DNA from: Portevinia maculata
Taxonomy: Eukaryota; Arthropoda; Insecta; Diptera; Syrphidae
DNA: 64,000 nt
Assembly: GCA_949715645.1 (NCBI GenBank)
Contig: OX454525.1
Coordinates: 294,644,552-294,708,551 of the forward strand
Direction of reading: 5' to 3'
Part shown: piece by piece, positions 52,401 to 64,000 of the stretch
Layout of the letters: each line of letters begins with the position of its first letter
How positions within the stretch are numbered: position 1 is the stretch's first letter
Program-made: the position numbers and the translations under genes
Notes under the pieces: generated by a model
Databases searched by the model: none
Told to the model about the DNA's origin: nothing
What the model saw: only the letters and a program-made list of their open reading frames with translations

Positions 52401-54465
52401 AACAATTTCGATCCATTCAAATCTTCAGGACTTGATGGTATTTTTCCTAGTCAGTTTCATATCAGCCTGACATCTTTTATATTCAATACTCTCAAGACTG
52501 GCGTAGATATGTTTATGTCTGCCTCAATAAACCAGATGTTTTGACACTAAGTGAAGCACAGGCTAGCGTTTGCTCCGATTTAATAGAGTTTAGTCTACCT
52601 GGTTACAACTTAGTGCCATTATTCTTTCCCCATCGCGGTATCGCCATTTATATACATAGTGACATAGCCTATCAATTTCAGCCTCAATATGGCCAATGTT
52701 CTAATCCAGAATTTAATTTCATTTAGCTAAAATCCCATATCCGTAGGCAATTAATACTCTACTGTTTTATTTACAGAAGCCCAAATTTGGACCGACATTC
52801 AACTCATTATGAGTTTGATACGCTGCCTGATTCCATCACAAGAATTGTGACCCTTTATCCTCGTACTGAAATTGTCATTGCTGGCGTTTTCAATATACAC
52901 AACTCGAGTTGGCTACGACATTCTGGCAAGGCAACACCCGAAGGAAGGTACAGCGAGACCTTTGCTGAGGTAAATAACCTGACTCAGCTTGTAAATGAGC
53001 CGACACGAATACCGGACATTAGCAGTCAAACTGCCAACACATTGGACTTGTTTCTTACCTCTCACCCCGATAAATACGCTTTGAACGTATTATCGCCTCT
53101 AGGTTCGCCAGACCATTGTATCATATCAGCTGTTTTCTCGTACTACAACCACATTGGTAAAGAACAAACTCCTAAAAGATCCGTATGGCAATACGAGAAA
53201 GCCAATCGGGATAAACTAAACGGTTTCTTTAAAAGTTTTAACTGGTCGCTGTGCTTTCACTAGAGCGACGTGGATGCTGCTGCTGATATGGTCACCAATA
53301 TTATTTTTCTTGGGCATGAAGTCTATCATCCCTAACAGGATAATAAGTATCAAACCCAAGGTTAACGCGTGGTGTGACTCAAGCTGCAAAGAGGCTATCA
53401 GGTTAAAAGAGGTAAGATTTCGGTCATTCAAAGCCACTCTTCGCAAGAAGATGGAAACAGCATTCGTCCAGCCTGTCCCCAAAAAGGCGAATCTTCATCT
53501 CCCTCCTCCTACCGACCAATTGCAATAACTTCTCTTCTTCCCAAGGTCATGGAAACAATCTGATAAACCGTCAGCTCATGAAATATCTTGAATTCCGAAA
53601 ACCTGAAAGATATGTAAGGTTTTCTCAGTCCACTGGTGATTTGATGCCCTATCTAACCGAAAAGTGGAACCAATCTCTTCACCAAGGTGGTGAAAGTAAG
53701 ATCGTTGCGCTTGATATTTCAAAGGCATTTGACAGAGTTTGGCACCAAGCTCTCTTGTCGAAACTGCGTGTGTTTGGAATCGATGATACCTTTCTTCAAT
53801 GGATTAGAAATTACCTTTTGGACCGTTCAATTCAATTTGTTTTGGACGGTTTCAAGTCTGCAACTCACCAAATAAATGCTGGTGTTCCCCAAGGCTCTGT
53901 TTTGTCCCCGACTCTCCAAATGATCTCCTGTCTATTATCTCGAATCCAATCCATTCCTTTGCCGATGACAGTTCCCTCAGCTTCTCATATTCGTTTCTTG
54001 GTTCACGAGCATCATCTTCTTGTGTGAAACTGGAACGGCAACGTATGTTAAACTCATTGAATTCCGATCTCGACACCATAACGCACTGGGGAGTAACTAA
54101 TAGGGTGGAATTTAATGCTTCCAAAATGAAATGCTGTCTTCTGCCATTAAAGCAAAACCCTTACACCATGCCATTGTCTATGAATGGCACTTGTATTGTT
54201 GAAACCGAACGGCTTTCCATTCTCGGTATGTGTGCTAATGACAACTTTCGTTGGAATGACCACATATTTGATGGCGCCAAGAACGCTGCGAAATGCCTAT
54301 GCTTCCTTAAGCGCTATAAGAAATATTTTACTCCCTCTGATCTGGCTAGTAACGTGGTTGGCATGTACATGCCCACAGCCTTACCCTGTTGGTCCATATC
54401 GGTTTCAGAACTTGCTTGTATAGCAATAACTTATTGTAGTTGGACAAAGATGTCTATCTCCCAAT
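52401..54465 (+). mobile_element. LINE with endonuclease and RT, broken
   Basis: 52401-52450 is a scrap of RT (FDPFKSSGLDGIFPSQFH). A second element starts near 52500. Endonuclease: LTLSEAQASVCSDLIEFSLP, IVIAGVFNIHNSSWLRHSG and GSPDHCIISAVFSYYNHIGK. RT: VNAWCDSSCKEAIRLKEVRF, SSYRPIAITSLLPKVME-like, IVALDISKAFDRVWHQALLS (motif A), INAGVPQGSVLSPTL (motif B) and HSFADDSSLSFS-like (motif C) near 53960, then DTITHWGVTNRVEFNASKMK. Several frameshifts; the end at 54465 is abrupt. 54034-54275 is nearly the same as 1-225. Confidence 0.85.
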
Positions 54466-54565
54466 AAGCCAATACATTTTACTGTATCGCACGTTCAACT
54501 CGTCTCTCTTTTTCTTTACATACGCTTTCCAACACAGTTTAGTGTCGAGAGTCATTACCAGATAT
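54454..54565 (-). mobile_element. Jockey-type LINE scrap
   Basis: Minus strand: KKYLVMTLDTKLCWKAYVKK then RDELNVRYSKMYWLIGR. It aligns with KYLGMTLDAKLKWSSHVKMK and ELDIKYREMYWLLGK of the intact LINE at 3363-8087. About 110 bases of a related copy. Confidence 0.85.
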
Positions 54566-54574
54566 TTCTTAGAC

Positions 54575-55460
54575 TCTATCTGAACACACACACCAATTGC
54601 ATTGAATACAAAGAAACAAGTTACAGGTGACTGTGATGGTCTAATTGCAATATGCCATAACCTACCCCAAACTTCCATCGAAGCCAACAAATAATATACC
54701 ATCAATCTACTCGACGACAGTTCTCCCACCTTTCTTTATCCACCATCGCCCCTGCCTCTAAATATGAATATCCATTTTTCACTTGCAAATATGAATTATA
54801 AAAAAAATCATTTGAGAATCCTCACGGCTGAAATGCGACTCTCCTTCAACGATCATAAACTTACATACCAATATGTATAAATAGAGTCTATCTGAACACA
54901 CACACCAATTGCATTGAATACAAAGAAACAAGTTACAGGTGACTGTGATGGTCTAATTGCAATATGCCATAACCTACCCCAAACTTCCATCGAAGCCAAC
55001 AAATAATATACCATCAATCTACTCGACGACAATTCTCCCACCTTTCTTTATCCACCATCGCCCCTGCCTCTAAATATGAATATCCATTTTTCACTTGCAA
55101 ATATGAATTATAAAAAAAATCATTTGAGAATCCTCACGGCTGAAATGCGACTCTCCTTCAACGATCATAAACTTACATACCAATTGTATTAAATACCAGA
55201 AAACATAGCCTACCCCAAACTTCCAACAGAGCAAACAAATAATATGGCATAAGACTACCCGTTAATAATTCCTTCACCTTTCCGCCCTGCCGTCAACCAC
55301 CAACGACCAACGCTACCTGTGCCATCTTCCTTCTCATATACCTATTCACGAGCTTGAAGGAGAACAAGAAATCTGCTGTTTGCCCAAAACCAAATAAAAA
55401 TATTCCTTCAGAGCCAACAAATAAAATACGATAAATCTACCCGAAGAGAATGTCACGCTA
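54575..55460. repeat. Tandem duplication, 312-bp period, plus older units
   Basis: 54575-54872 and 54887-55184 are nearly identical (I noticed one difference, CGACAGTTC versus CGACAATTC) with a 14-base spacer, so the duplication is recent. 55195-55340 and 55385-55450 hold diverged versions (CCTACCCCAAACTTCCA.., GCCAACAAATAA.ATAC). This suggests a small satellite-like array. No coding potential. Confidence 0.88.
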
Positions 55461-55811
55461 CATCAAACATCAGCCACACCATCCTCATATTCCCAGTGAC
55501 GAGAATGAAAGACAATGGAAGACAGCAAAGGTGTAGAAAAGGTTCTACAATGTACTAGTATAGATGTAGCTTTTTTTAATGACGAACTTACGCCGTTTGG
55601 TGGCGTATCGTCGAATTCACGAAGTGATAATACTATAAAGTTTATATACAAAGATGGTACATTTTTATAGCTAACACACGTATTAAATAAATGAAAGGCG
55701 ATATATTATTTCGCCGCGTGACCAACACGTTCGACCTTCACTTTTCAGCTTCTTGTTCGTTTCTCTTCTTTATACCTAATCTATAACGTAGGTACTCATA
55801 ATTCTATATTT
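55461..55811. other. Unassigned DNA
   Basis: No recognised feature. TGACCAACACGTTCGACC near 55721 might be a worn 5S head for the tail that follows, but I cannot support that. Confidence 0.35.
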
Positions 55812-55965
55812 TGAACTTGCGAACGTCAGACAAACATCCAAGTGTACAGTTGTCATGAGAAGTTTTTTTTAAATTTGCAGTTCGGATTCGGATTGAAAAT
55901 TGTAGGCCCCTTCCACTTCGCACAAGCAAATGGTTGGAGAAGCTAGGTTTTATGCCCTGTATTTT
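55812..55965 (+). mobile_element. Solo copy of the type 2 SINE tail
   Basis: ACTTGCGAACGTCAGACAAA, TTCGGATTGAAAATTGTAGG, CCACTTCGCAC, GGAGAAGCTAGGTTTTATGC and CCTGTAT match 52078-52220. A T run replaces the TATG repeats. It could be a 5'-truncated SINE or the end of the LINE that owns this tail. Confidence 0.7.
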
Positions 55966-56420
55966 TTTTTTATGTTACAACTTGAATTGTTTTTCTCATC
56001 ATAGCATGTAGCCCAGTCCCTTTCATCCCCGGTTAATTAAGCACTGTTTCACATTTTTTCTAATTTTTTGTATCTTGATACATATCGCGCTATTCCATTG
56101 GTTAAGTTGCACAATTTAAGGAGCTTATCTGATGGGGCAAACGTTTCAAAGGCTTAATTCAACATGTTAAAGTGAGTACCGCCGACCTCATTAATGTCGT
56201 AGGCTATGCCGGATTGATTACCCAGAATCTGTCAAACGATATGAATGTATTTATCTAAATTGGTCTTATTGTAGGTTCCTTATGGTATTAAAGCCCTACA
56301 ATGTAGGTTTACTTAAAGCGAGTCCACCGGTGGTCCAATATCTACAGAGATACTATCCAAGTTGGACGCTAGGCTGGTATCTATTACTACCTGTACCAAT
56401 ATGTTGGGTAATTGCCCTTG
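55966..56420. other. Unassigned DNA
   Basis: No recognised coding or repeat signal. Confidence 0.35.
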
Positions 56421-56859
56421 TTACATATGGTAAGGTTTAATGATAAGATTAAATAAGAAAGGCACTCCTTTCTGTGTTGATATTGCCACTGCACCAATGT
56501 GAGTGATAGGTAATTCAAATACAAACCCAAAGTTTACCTGAGTTCGTTTTAAAGAACAAAATTTGAGCCCTTGGTTTTGATTTTTCGAGTTGATCCAGGG
56601 CTTTGTACCAGGATAGATGTGGCGCACATAACTGTTGACCAAACGGCTTCCTTGTTCCAGTCTTGAAAACTTTCCACATGTTGGCCTTAAGTTCTTTATT
56701 TTGGAGGTGGCGCAGTTGTTCCGGGTACTTGTATGGATACGACGCCCATATAGAGACCTTAGGGAGGACATATTTGCCTATGTCGTTTACCTTGACACAT
56801 TTTAGCAAAGCCTCTTCGTAGTCTTTACTATTGTCTTCTATAAACCGTCGTACGAACAT
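56421..56859 (-). pseudogene. Unrecognised protein-coding remnant
   Basis: Two overlapping minus frames joined by a frameshift look protein-like. 56859-56515 (114 codons) reads FVRRFIEDNSKDYEEALLKC, YPYKYPEQLRHLQNKELKAN and WKVFKTGTRKPFGQQLCAPH, followed by ITHIGAVAISTQKGVPFLFN in the second frame. Composition is balanced and not low complexity, with Trp, Tyr and Cys spread evenly, unlike random frames in this AT-rich DNA. I do not recognise the family. It may be a scrap of an unidentified TE or a host-gene fragment. Confidence 0.4.
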
Positions 56860-58015
56860 ATAAAGAGGGAGGTGAAAGAAACATACTACCTACTCACATA
56901 CCGGTGATCGGTAGTGGTTGCACCTTTTCTTTTCGTCAATGTCAATGTTATTCCCCATTATGCCAAGTGAAAAAAAGCAATAAAAACCCCCTCGACCCGT
57001 ACTTTGAATAACTCAACGGAATGTAATGCAAGGAGTGCCTGACCCAGCTTTGCAATTGCAATCCTTTTGTTTTTACAAATGAGCGATTGATTGTATGTAC
57101 ACATGCAGTTGTATAACCGTATAATCGAGACTGCGCATGCACAACCTCCCCATTCATAGTGGATTCGTTTCCCAGTACTCTACATGTGAGTGCCTACATA
57201 GATACAATGATTCAGTACTGCAAAACAAATCAAAAACACAAATCTGGAACTTCAAGGCCGATCACGATTTCCTGGTGCACGTCGCCACCGACACACACTC
57301 CCCAACCCCAGTGATTTTATTTTTTAACTTTCTCGTATACTTTAGTATACTAAAGAGAAAGATATTGCAATCGTGCTGAAATTTCCAACTCAAACTGAGT
57401 ATTAGGTATGATTAATGATACCAACTTTTGCTAGATGAAAACCAGTATATTAAGTAAGTTTTTTTTATTAAAATCTAGTATAAATCTAATATATTAATTT
57501 TTATTACTTTATTTTAAAAAAGTAAGTACATATGTATAATGTTTTTTTTTTAATTAGTCTATGCTCATTTCAGCGAATTGCATTGACATCAGACAAACAT
57601 CAGCTGACTGCGGCTCTGTCGATTCTTTAAAAGCATACCTCTCCTAAGACGACATTTTTCGCAACAGATTTGGTTGCATTTTCAAAAAATTTAAGAAGTC
57701 AAGGCAATTTTACTCAATGTTGCATATTTCTTGTGGAAAAAAGAGTGGAAACATGAATCTGCGATGACTCTTGCTTCCAAAATTTCTTCGCTTTTGCGAA
57801 AACGCGATCGACCTGTGCCGACAATCCAGGAAAACACAAAATGTATTCAATAATCGTTGAGCATTAAAGAATGGATTTTTTTTGGCCTCCATATGCTTGA
57901 AAATCTCAACCCATTGTTCCAAAACAACAATGTTTGGCACATTTGCTGATACATTCCATGCCATTATCTGGAAAATAAAGAGCTATATTTAGAAACAAAA
58001 CGAAAATAAAATACA
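56860..58015. other. Unassigned DNA
   Basis: No recognised feature. TTTCTCGTATACTTTAGTAT at ~57329 contains a short palindrome. A minus frame at 57964-57710 has no known motif. Confidence 0.35.
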
Positions 58016-58523
58016 ACATAGGGACGCGCTACAGTCCGCTTGGGCGAACTGTTGGATACCCTATTCTTATTCTTATCCCTCATAAGTCGGCGTACACAAG
58101 TATGGTTGAATTGTTAAGAACCCTCTACATATTTTGTTATATAACATTTAAAGGATTTTATCGAAAAAAACTCTCCCTAGCTCAAACTTGGGTGTTTCAA
58201 TAAAATTGTTTTATTTAATTGTGGGCGTGTCAGTTAAAAAAATTAACGCATGAGAATAAAGGGCCCCTAGAGAGTATATATTATAAATTTCAGCTCCCTA
58301 TGTCAAACTTTGGATTTTCAAAAAAAATGTTTTATTTATTTGTGGGCGTGTCAGTGGGCGGATTTTGAAATTTGTTTATCCCTGACGGACGGACGGACAT
58401 GGCTAGATCGACATTACTATCGATGCTGATCATAAATATAGTAACTTTTAGGGGTCTACAGGCAATATTAAGGTATGTTACAAACTATGCGTCAAAATTA
58501 ATATACCCTTAGAATAGGGTACA
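58016..58523 (+). repeat. Family D repeat, copy 6, shortened
   Basis: Opens ACATAGGGACGCGCTACAGT and ATACCCTATTCTTATTC, has two modules (GTGGGCGTGTCAGT), then GACGGACGGACGGACATGGC, GGGGTCTACAGGCAATATTA and TTAGAATAGGGTA. It abuts a hAT transposase remnant. Confidence 0.85.
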
Positions 58524-60360
58524 ATAATAGTACAATTACGAAAGAATTGTGCGAATATTTCCTCAATTCCTCCTTTGTCGAATTCTTTGCTAAAGTTCGT
58601 GAGTTCAGCTTCAATGTCCATATGTAAATATTTTTCGGTTTTTCGAAGCAAAACGAGCGCAACGTGTCTAAGTGGGGGGCCACATCTACCGCCGAGACAT
58701 TGCGGTAGCCACAGTCGAAGAATCGATGCAATCGCTGGTCCAAGTGCAAGGTAGCGCGTTTTTGCGTATCCTAGCAACTGTCTGTATTCGATTTCCGAAG
58801 AACGGCAAATTGTTTTCAGCGCTTTAACTCGCACTGTGTAGTGTGTGTAGGTATATAAAAATACTAGCTGTCCCGTGCTCGCCTTGCTTCGTCAGTCTGC
58901 CGCTCCTCAAATTTAAAACAAAATACTTGCTGATAAGAACTGATAACGAGTCGAGAGTGTCCCTACTCATTATATGGATATACTCTGAGTGTGACTCCCT
59001 CTCAATCTCATTTACATTGCATACCCTATCTTTCTCAATCCCATGGCCATGAGCCATAAAAAAACAACATAAACTGCAAAGGTGCATAAAAAAAAGAAAG
59101 AAAACGCGCATTGCACAAAAGGTACAGGTAGAGAAACTGAATTGTGCCGCACACACACACACATTTTCCTCCACTGAACGCTGGGAAAATCCAACGATCT
59201 AGCTTCAATCGAACATTTTACTTTTTTGAATTGTATCAAATTTAAAGTTTAATGCTTATTGTTCAACTTCAGATCAACAACAAAGATCATTTAGGTATAT
59301 CTTAAAATCTTTGTGCATAATTGAACTTTATATTAAAAAAAATCCTATTTCATTTGCATGAGTCATTCCAAAGCTAGAAGCTAGAAAGCATTCGAGAGTT
59401 ACAACGTTTCTTAGATATCAGCTTAGATCTCCGCTTCTGGACAGCGGATGAAGCATTTTACCGCGGTAAAAAGTAGCCTATGTCCATTCTCAGGCTCTAG
59501 ACTATCTGTGTACCAAATTTCATTTAAATCGGTTCAGTAGTTTTGGCGTTGAAGCGAGACAGACAGACAGACAGAGTTACTTTCGCATTTACGAGTATAA
59601 TATTATTATGGATGAATACATTTTTACAACGATACCCTCTACATAAAAGCTAGTAATCGATTGCATGCATCTTTCAGTGCATTGTGCACAATATGCGCGG
59701 CCAATTATACCCGGATTTAATTTGGACAAGCGATAGAACACGTTGTTCTGCCCACCACGGTCGGCGTTGCAAAAATTAGTAGGACAGTTATGCCCGCAAA
59801 AGCCGACGATTTTACTGCCCCGATGTTTCGCCTTTTTCATTTCCGAAGTAACGCAACTCGCACACCTTCAGTCGGGACGAAATAGCGCACAACAACCGGC
59901 ATCATATTTACATTACCACGATTCGATGCATCAGTCAGAGACATATCGCCGCTCAGCCAATTCCTTCTTCAAAACACTTCGTACAAATGGAGCGTAAATA
60001 TTGATCGCGATTGCTTCACATTTGGTTCTAGCGCAATGAAATTTCTTCATTTCAAAACACGTGCGGAACAATATTGATGCGCAGTCTGATGACAGAAAAC
60101 TGTGGTCTTTATGACGTGCTACATTGCTATCGCTTTCGATGCAAAAAATTGGGCCACCGTGTGCGAAGTCTATGCTGCCGTTAATGCCTTCTTGTGTTTC
60201 AACGACACCAAATGTTTTTCGATGTCCGATTTACCAGCGAAAGCGATGCTAAAAATTGCGTTGCACTTCGTACAATGTACATCACTTGGTGTTTTATTTG
60301 TCGCTTCCACCAAAAAAGTATATTTTTTTAGTTCCGAATTAAACACGCACTTTCTACCAT
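58524..60360 (-). pseudogene. Second hAT-type transposase, broken
   Basis: Minus strand, in order. A BED-like zinc finger near 60280-60190 reads CTKCNAIFSIAFAGKSDIEK then HLVSLKHKKAL. Further parts are TDASNRGNVNMMPVVVRYF (about 59935-59880), MKKAKHRGSKIVGFCG, NCPTNFCNADRGGQNNVFYR and AHIVHNALKDACNRLL (59840-59650), then VEGIVVKMYSS. After an unrelated insertion, VKALKTICRSSEIEYRQLLG and YAKTRYLALGPAIASIL (58830-58720) follow. The blocks match hAT transposases of another subfamily than the intact one at 14817-16892. Many frameshifts; no terminal repeats were identified. Confidence 0.75.
58860..59617. mobile_element. Widespread arthropod-type dispersed repeat
   Basis: It starts ACTAGCTGTCCCGTGCTCGC. 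Near its end it has CTATCTGTGTACCAAATTTC, AATCGGTTCAGTAGTTTTGG, AGACAGACAGACAGAC and TTTCGCATTTACGAGTATAA then TATTATTATGG. Sequences of this layout are common in insect genomes as short retroposed repeats (recalled, not searched). It splits the hAT remnant between MYSS and the VKALK block. Confidence 0.65.
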
Positions 60361-63300
60361 TGATGCCATTAATAAGGGATCGAGTTAAACAACTTAACTT
60401 TGGACGAGAAAAAAAGCGTCGTCAGGTGATAAGACGTTTTTTTTTATTTGCAATATTTTTATTTTTACTCAAATTGTGTTACATTGGTTATTAATGCTAT
60501 TTACAATTAATTAATAATGTCTTAAGTCTAATAATTTTTATCTGTGAGCACAGAAGTGGCTCTACTTCGTTCTAGGGATTACAATTATTTTAACATTTTT
60601 TAATTAACAGTTCCTTAAGTCTAACATTTTGTTTGTTTAGGATGTGGGATTTTCACGTTAGCTTGAGTACTGCTGACGGTCATTGGCTGGTATGTGGATA
60701 TTGATAGGGTTTATGGTTGAAGTCCTTGACAGGGTTACCTTCAGGACAACAAAGTGTCCCATATACACCTTTTCAACGCTGGGACACCAGGACGCCACTT
60801 TCTGAAAATCACTAACATTTTACACCTTTTAGAAATGCGGGACACTTTCTTTGAAATTCGGTTATAAAAAATTGAAAACTCCTTGAAATCACCATAAGTG
60901 TCGTTGAATACGTTCCTTTCACTCAAAACAATAAATTGTAGCCAGTTTTCGCTGAATTCATTCAATTCGTTCGTTCAATTCGTACACATCATAGCTCTCA
61001 AATTCATATCAGCGATGTGCGACATAAACATCGTGTGTGTTTTGTGAATGCGTTTGTGTGTAAAAGTGTTTTTCCCCGAATCTATATACAGTTGTGTGGT
61101 GTGTGAAATGTTTTTCCCCGGATTCTTATTCTGTGTTTTATCGTTGCGTGAGCATATTGGATTGGACAATTGGAGTATTTTGTATTTGACACTTTTTGCT
61201 GTTGGGATACCTTTCTGGGACGCCATACAAAATTTCTCAGAGGTAACCCTGGTCCTTGATGTTTGTTGATTGGTATGGTCGTCTGGTGGTCCTTGTTGGT
61301 TTTGTAGTTGTCTGGTGGCTTCAACCTCTGTTATGCTGCGTTCCTGGTGATAAGAAGTAGTAACTTCATTCCTTTTATACCCTTGGCATGCGTTGAAGCG
61401 AGATCATACGTTGACCGCTCTGTCGCGCTCAGTAGGATAGTCTTTATATGTATTTTCTACTACCACAAGCCAAAATGCAGGAAAAACCGTTCCATAAGTG
61501 GAAATAGCTCAAAAGAATGATTTTTACCCGAATACAATGACTACTTGAGAAGAAAAGGGTACGCAATACATTTTACCTGCACCACTACATGCTGCTTTTG
61601 CAATCAGGCAAGGGCAGGTATATACGTTGTGAGAGTGCGTTCGACATGCGCACGAGTGCGTGGTACGCAATGATATAATTTATAAAATTCCAGTATAAAA
61701 TGAAGTTCCAGAATAAAATCCAGTATGGAAATGTATCCAGTATCTCCAGTATGGTACTTGAAAATGAATTAGAGTTGGTGTCATTAGGTATGATATTACC
61801 TATTATTGAATATAGTCGAATAAAGGTACTTTACAAAAATGCTTATACTCGTATCTCAAAAATGGGTCAAGTTATTTTGAAGGAAATGTACACACCAACA
61901 ATTTTAATGTTTGCTTAGTTTTCTCCAAAGTATGTATTCGATTGACGGTAGGTACCAGCAATATTTCAAAAACGGCTCACGCAATTGTAAACAAATTTGA
62001 TAAATAAGTAGATATTTTTTTATAATTTTTTTTTGTAAATTTTAAGTTTTGAAACACAACGCTTTCTTAAATTGTAATACATGGAGCAAATGTAAGAACA
62101 TGGCATACTCAAATTTTTGCAAAAGTCTCGAATAGTGGTCATTAGAAAAATGGCTATATCTCAAAAACCGGTAGAGATTTCAAAATTTGCATAATAAGAT
62201 TTGCCAAAAAAAAAGTTATAAGTACCTATCTAGATATAAATTCCTATAACTTTTTCTAAATTTGTCCGTTATGTCTGCTCCAATAGGAAATTAGGTCTTA
62301 TTTCAGTTAGTTAAAAAAATATCTATGCTGTCACTCTACAAAATGAAAAGTGTGACATCTACGTATTTGAAGTCATAAGATTTGGATCAATGTCAAGCAC
62401 ATATCTTTCATACAAATTTTTACATTACATATTAAACATCATTATTCATTCACCTATTTAATGCGGCTATACTTGTATTACACATTCACAAATGCAATTA
62501 AGACAAATCAAATATAGTTGGTATCTACACGTAATCGACATTGTTACTATTCTTTTTTCCCTGATTTTACGAGCACGGAAAATCGCTTATGAAAAAATGT
62601 GATTCGAATTTAATTCTTATAAAAGCGAGAAAGTTATCGTACGGCCCAGTTGTGCACTTTATTTATTCTTGTTGGTCCACTATTTTGCTTTTTTTTTGCC
62701 CCGCAACCGTTAATATCATTTCTATTTATTCACGGATTAGATAGATTTGCGCTACTCTGACTGAGTTCATTACTCGTAATAAATGCATCGAGAAAGATAC
62801 ATTAAGCTGCAGACAAACAGATAGATACACATACTTTTAGCATGCATTGGAGTGCGAGGTAAAGTGACAGCAAATATCGGTTTGGCGCCCGCACTTTTAC
62901 TTCTTTATTCTGCCAAGTGTATGGTGAATCGTTGGCGCGCTGCGACCCAATTGCAGATGCCTTCTTGTGGCACGAGAGCCCCATGGAGAAAGATTTCCTA
63001 AACGTGATTAAGTTGCTGCAACGAACGTCTACTTGTATACGAACAGAAGCCAGCATGTCGACGGATACCCTGCAATAGAGGATAATGCGATGTACGCTGT
63101 GCACACACCTAATCTAAACACTAAAGCGTTTAAGGCCTTCGGCTGGCAGTATAGCAGTAGCTCTGCGAGATTAGCCAAGATCAGTGGTTCGACAAGCAGA
63201 TTATGTCGAAACGGGGCGGTGTAGCGCGGTGCCGAGGAATGGAGCATGCGCCCAGCGATGACATTGCACCTTGTGCGCTGGCGCAGGCGCGCGTTACTGA

Positions 63301-63640
63301 TCGTGTGCGCACATCGTGTGCTGAGATTTCGAGTTATGCAACGGGTGTGGATCGTTGAATCAATTTATGTAATTTGTCCTGAAACAAGGCGAACATGCAT
63401 CAGAATATGACGATGATAATATAATCAAATTAACATTTTACCAAGCGAGGACGGGACAGACAGAATCGAATAAAAGTATCTTAGTAGTTTTTATGTGACT
63501 GTTGAGTGCGATACTGTTAGAAGTACCTCATAAAGGCATCAGTCACATCCACAGCAACTTTGGGTACCGGTTTGAAAGGTAAACAAATTTGGGTGAAGAA
63601 TCTGAATTGCCAAAGTAATAAGGCAGTTACCGGTTGGATG
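60361..63640. other. Unassigned DNA
   Basis: 3.3 kb in which I recognise no gene or named element. Small items: TTAATTAA..CTTAAGTCTAA occurs twice (about 60505 and 60602); TGGGACAC/GCGGGACAC occurs near 60780 and 60838 and might be a subterminal motif of the hAT remnant; GTTTTTCCCCG(A/G)ATTC-like sequence occurs twice (61069, 61109). 62800-63360 is GC-richer than its surroundings but has no convincing open frame. Confidence 0.4.
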
Positions 63641-63649
63641 GGCTTCCTG

Positions 63650-63985
63650 TGCGGTTAAGAACCTGTAGTAAATAAAACAGGTGTGGGCATCTTTTTCATT
63701 GAGAAGGAGGGGAGGCTACCAATAAAATAAATGTCTGGTATTTTTCTCATCAGTTTGGAGATGAGAATCATGAGCCATTTGGACCCGATGTCTCCCATCT
63801 TCTTCCAGAACTCAGAGGGTACCTCGTCCGGCCGCACTGTTTTTAATTTTTTGCAGTCTTTGGCCGCCTTCCTAACATCTTCGACAGAAATGTCGGATAC
63901 TTCTTCATTGTAAGGAACGGCTCTTGGAAATATATCCGAGGAAATTGTTAATTTAGAAACCTTCACAATACTGTTGCCACAGCAC
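63650..63985 (-). mobile_element. RTE-type LINE fragment, start of RT
   Basis: Minus strand: VEDVRKAAKDCKKLKTVRPD then EVPSEFWKKMGDIGSKWLMI and LISKLMRKIPDIYFIGS. This is the entry to the RT domain in RTE-type LINEs (usually 'K.GKA.GPD.IP.E.WK'). The frame runs out at 63655 before motif A. The window edge is close, so the upstream part is unseen. Confidence 0.75.
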
Positions 63986-64000
63986 TGTTAATCAACTTTG

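Noticed and set aside
60102..60494. 130-codon plus frame with hydrophobic end
   Set aside because: It is the reverse side of the hAT remnant's zinc-finger region; no independent support.

Overview
Eukaryotic, non-coding-rich DNA from a higher dipteran fly. The 5S rRNA-like segments resemble fly 5S rRNA and the transposon families are insect types. A true fruit fly (Tephritidae) is plausible but not proven. I found no host gene I can name: almost every coding signal belongs to a transposable element (TE), and elements are inserted into one another several levels deep. The window looks like TE-dense intergenic or heterochromatic DNA.

Layout. 1-3.3 kb: a LINE remnant, AT-rich DNA with one possible host exon, and an RTE-like LINE piece. 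3.36-8.09 kb: a complete Jockey-type LINE with both ORFs open and an 11-bp target-site duplication (TSD), inserted in the last codons of a decayed mariner. 8.65-13 kb: remnants of an RNase H-bearing I-type LINE and of an R1-like LINE, then copy 1 of a dispersed repeat called here family D. 13.26-14.06 kb: a 5'-truncated LINE copy with a 14-bp TSD. 14.27-18.06 kb: a complete hAT element with matching terminal inverted repeats (TIRs), a perfect 8-bp TSD and an open 691-codon transposase. 19.6-21 kb: an internally deleted piggyBac. 21-27.4 kb: a nest in which a near-complete LINE sits inside a 5S rRNA-derived SINE, which itself sits inside the 3' end of another copy of that LINE. 28-33.5 kb: LINE and repeat fragments. 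33.66-49.31 kb: a probable pogo/Tigger element split by Helitrons, family D, LINEs, a 5S SINE and several MITE-like elements. 50.7-54.5 kb: I-type LINE with a second kind of 5S SINE inside it, then another LINE. 54.5-55.5 kb: a recent tandem duplication. 58-60.4 kb: a second, broken hAT. 63.65 kb: an RTE-like reverse transcriptase piece.

How the parts relate. The most interesting signal is a short-element/long-element partnership. Two SINE types have 5S rRNA heads joined to different tails. The tail of the first type (a GTGGTATCACAATGG box, a small hairpin, then CCTAA repeats) is also the 3' end of the I-type LINE in this window, as expected if that LINE's reverse transcriptase copies the SINE. 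A second unusual item is a tRNA-like segment with A-box and B-box sequences in the 5' UTR of the 21-27 kb LINE. Family and clade names come from motif recognition by eye; no database search was run.
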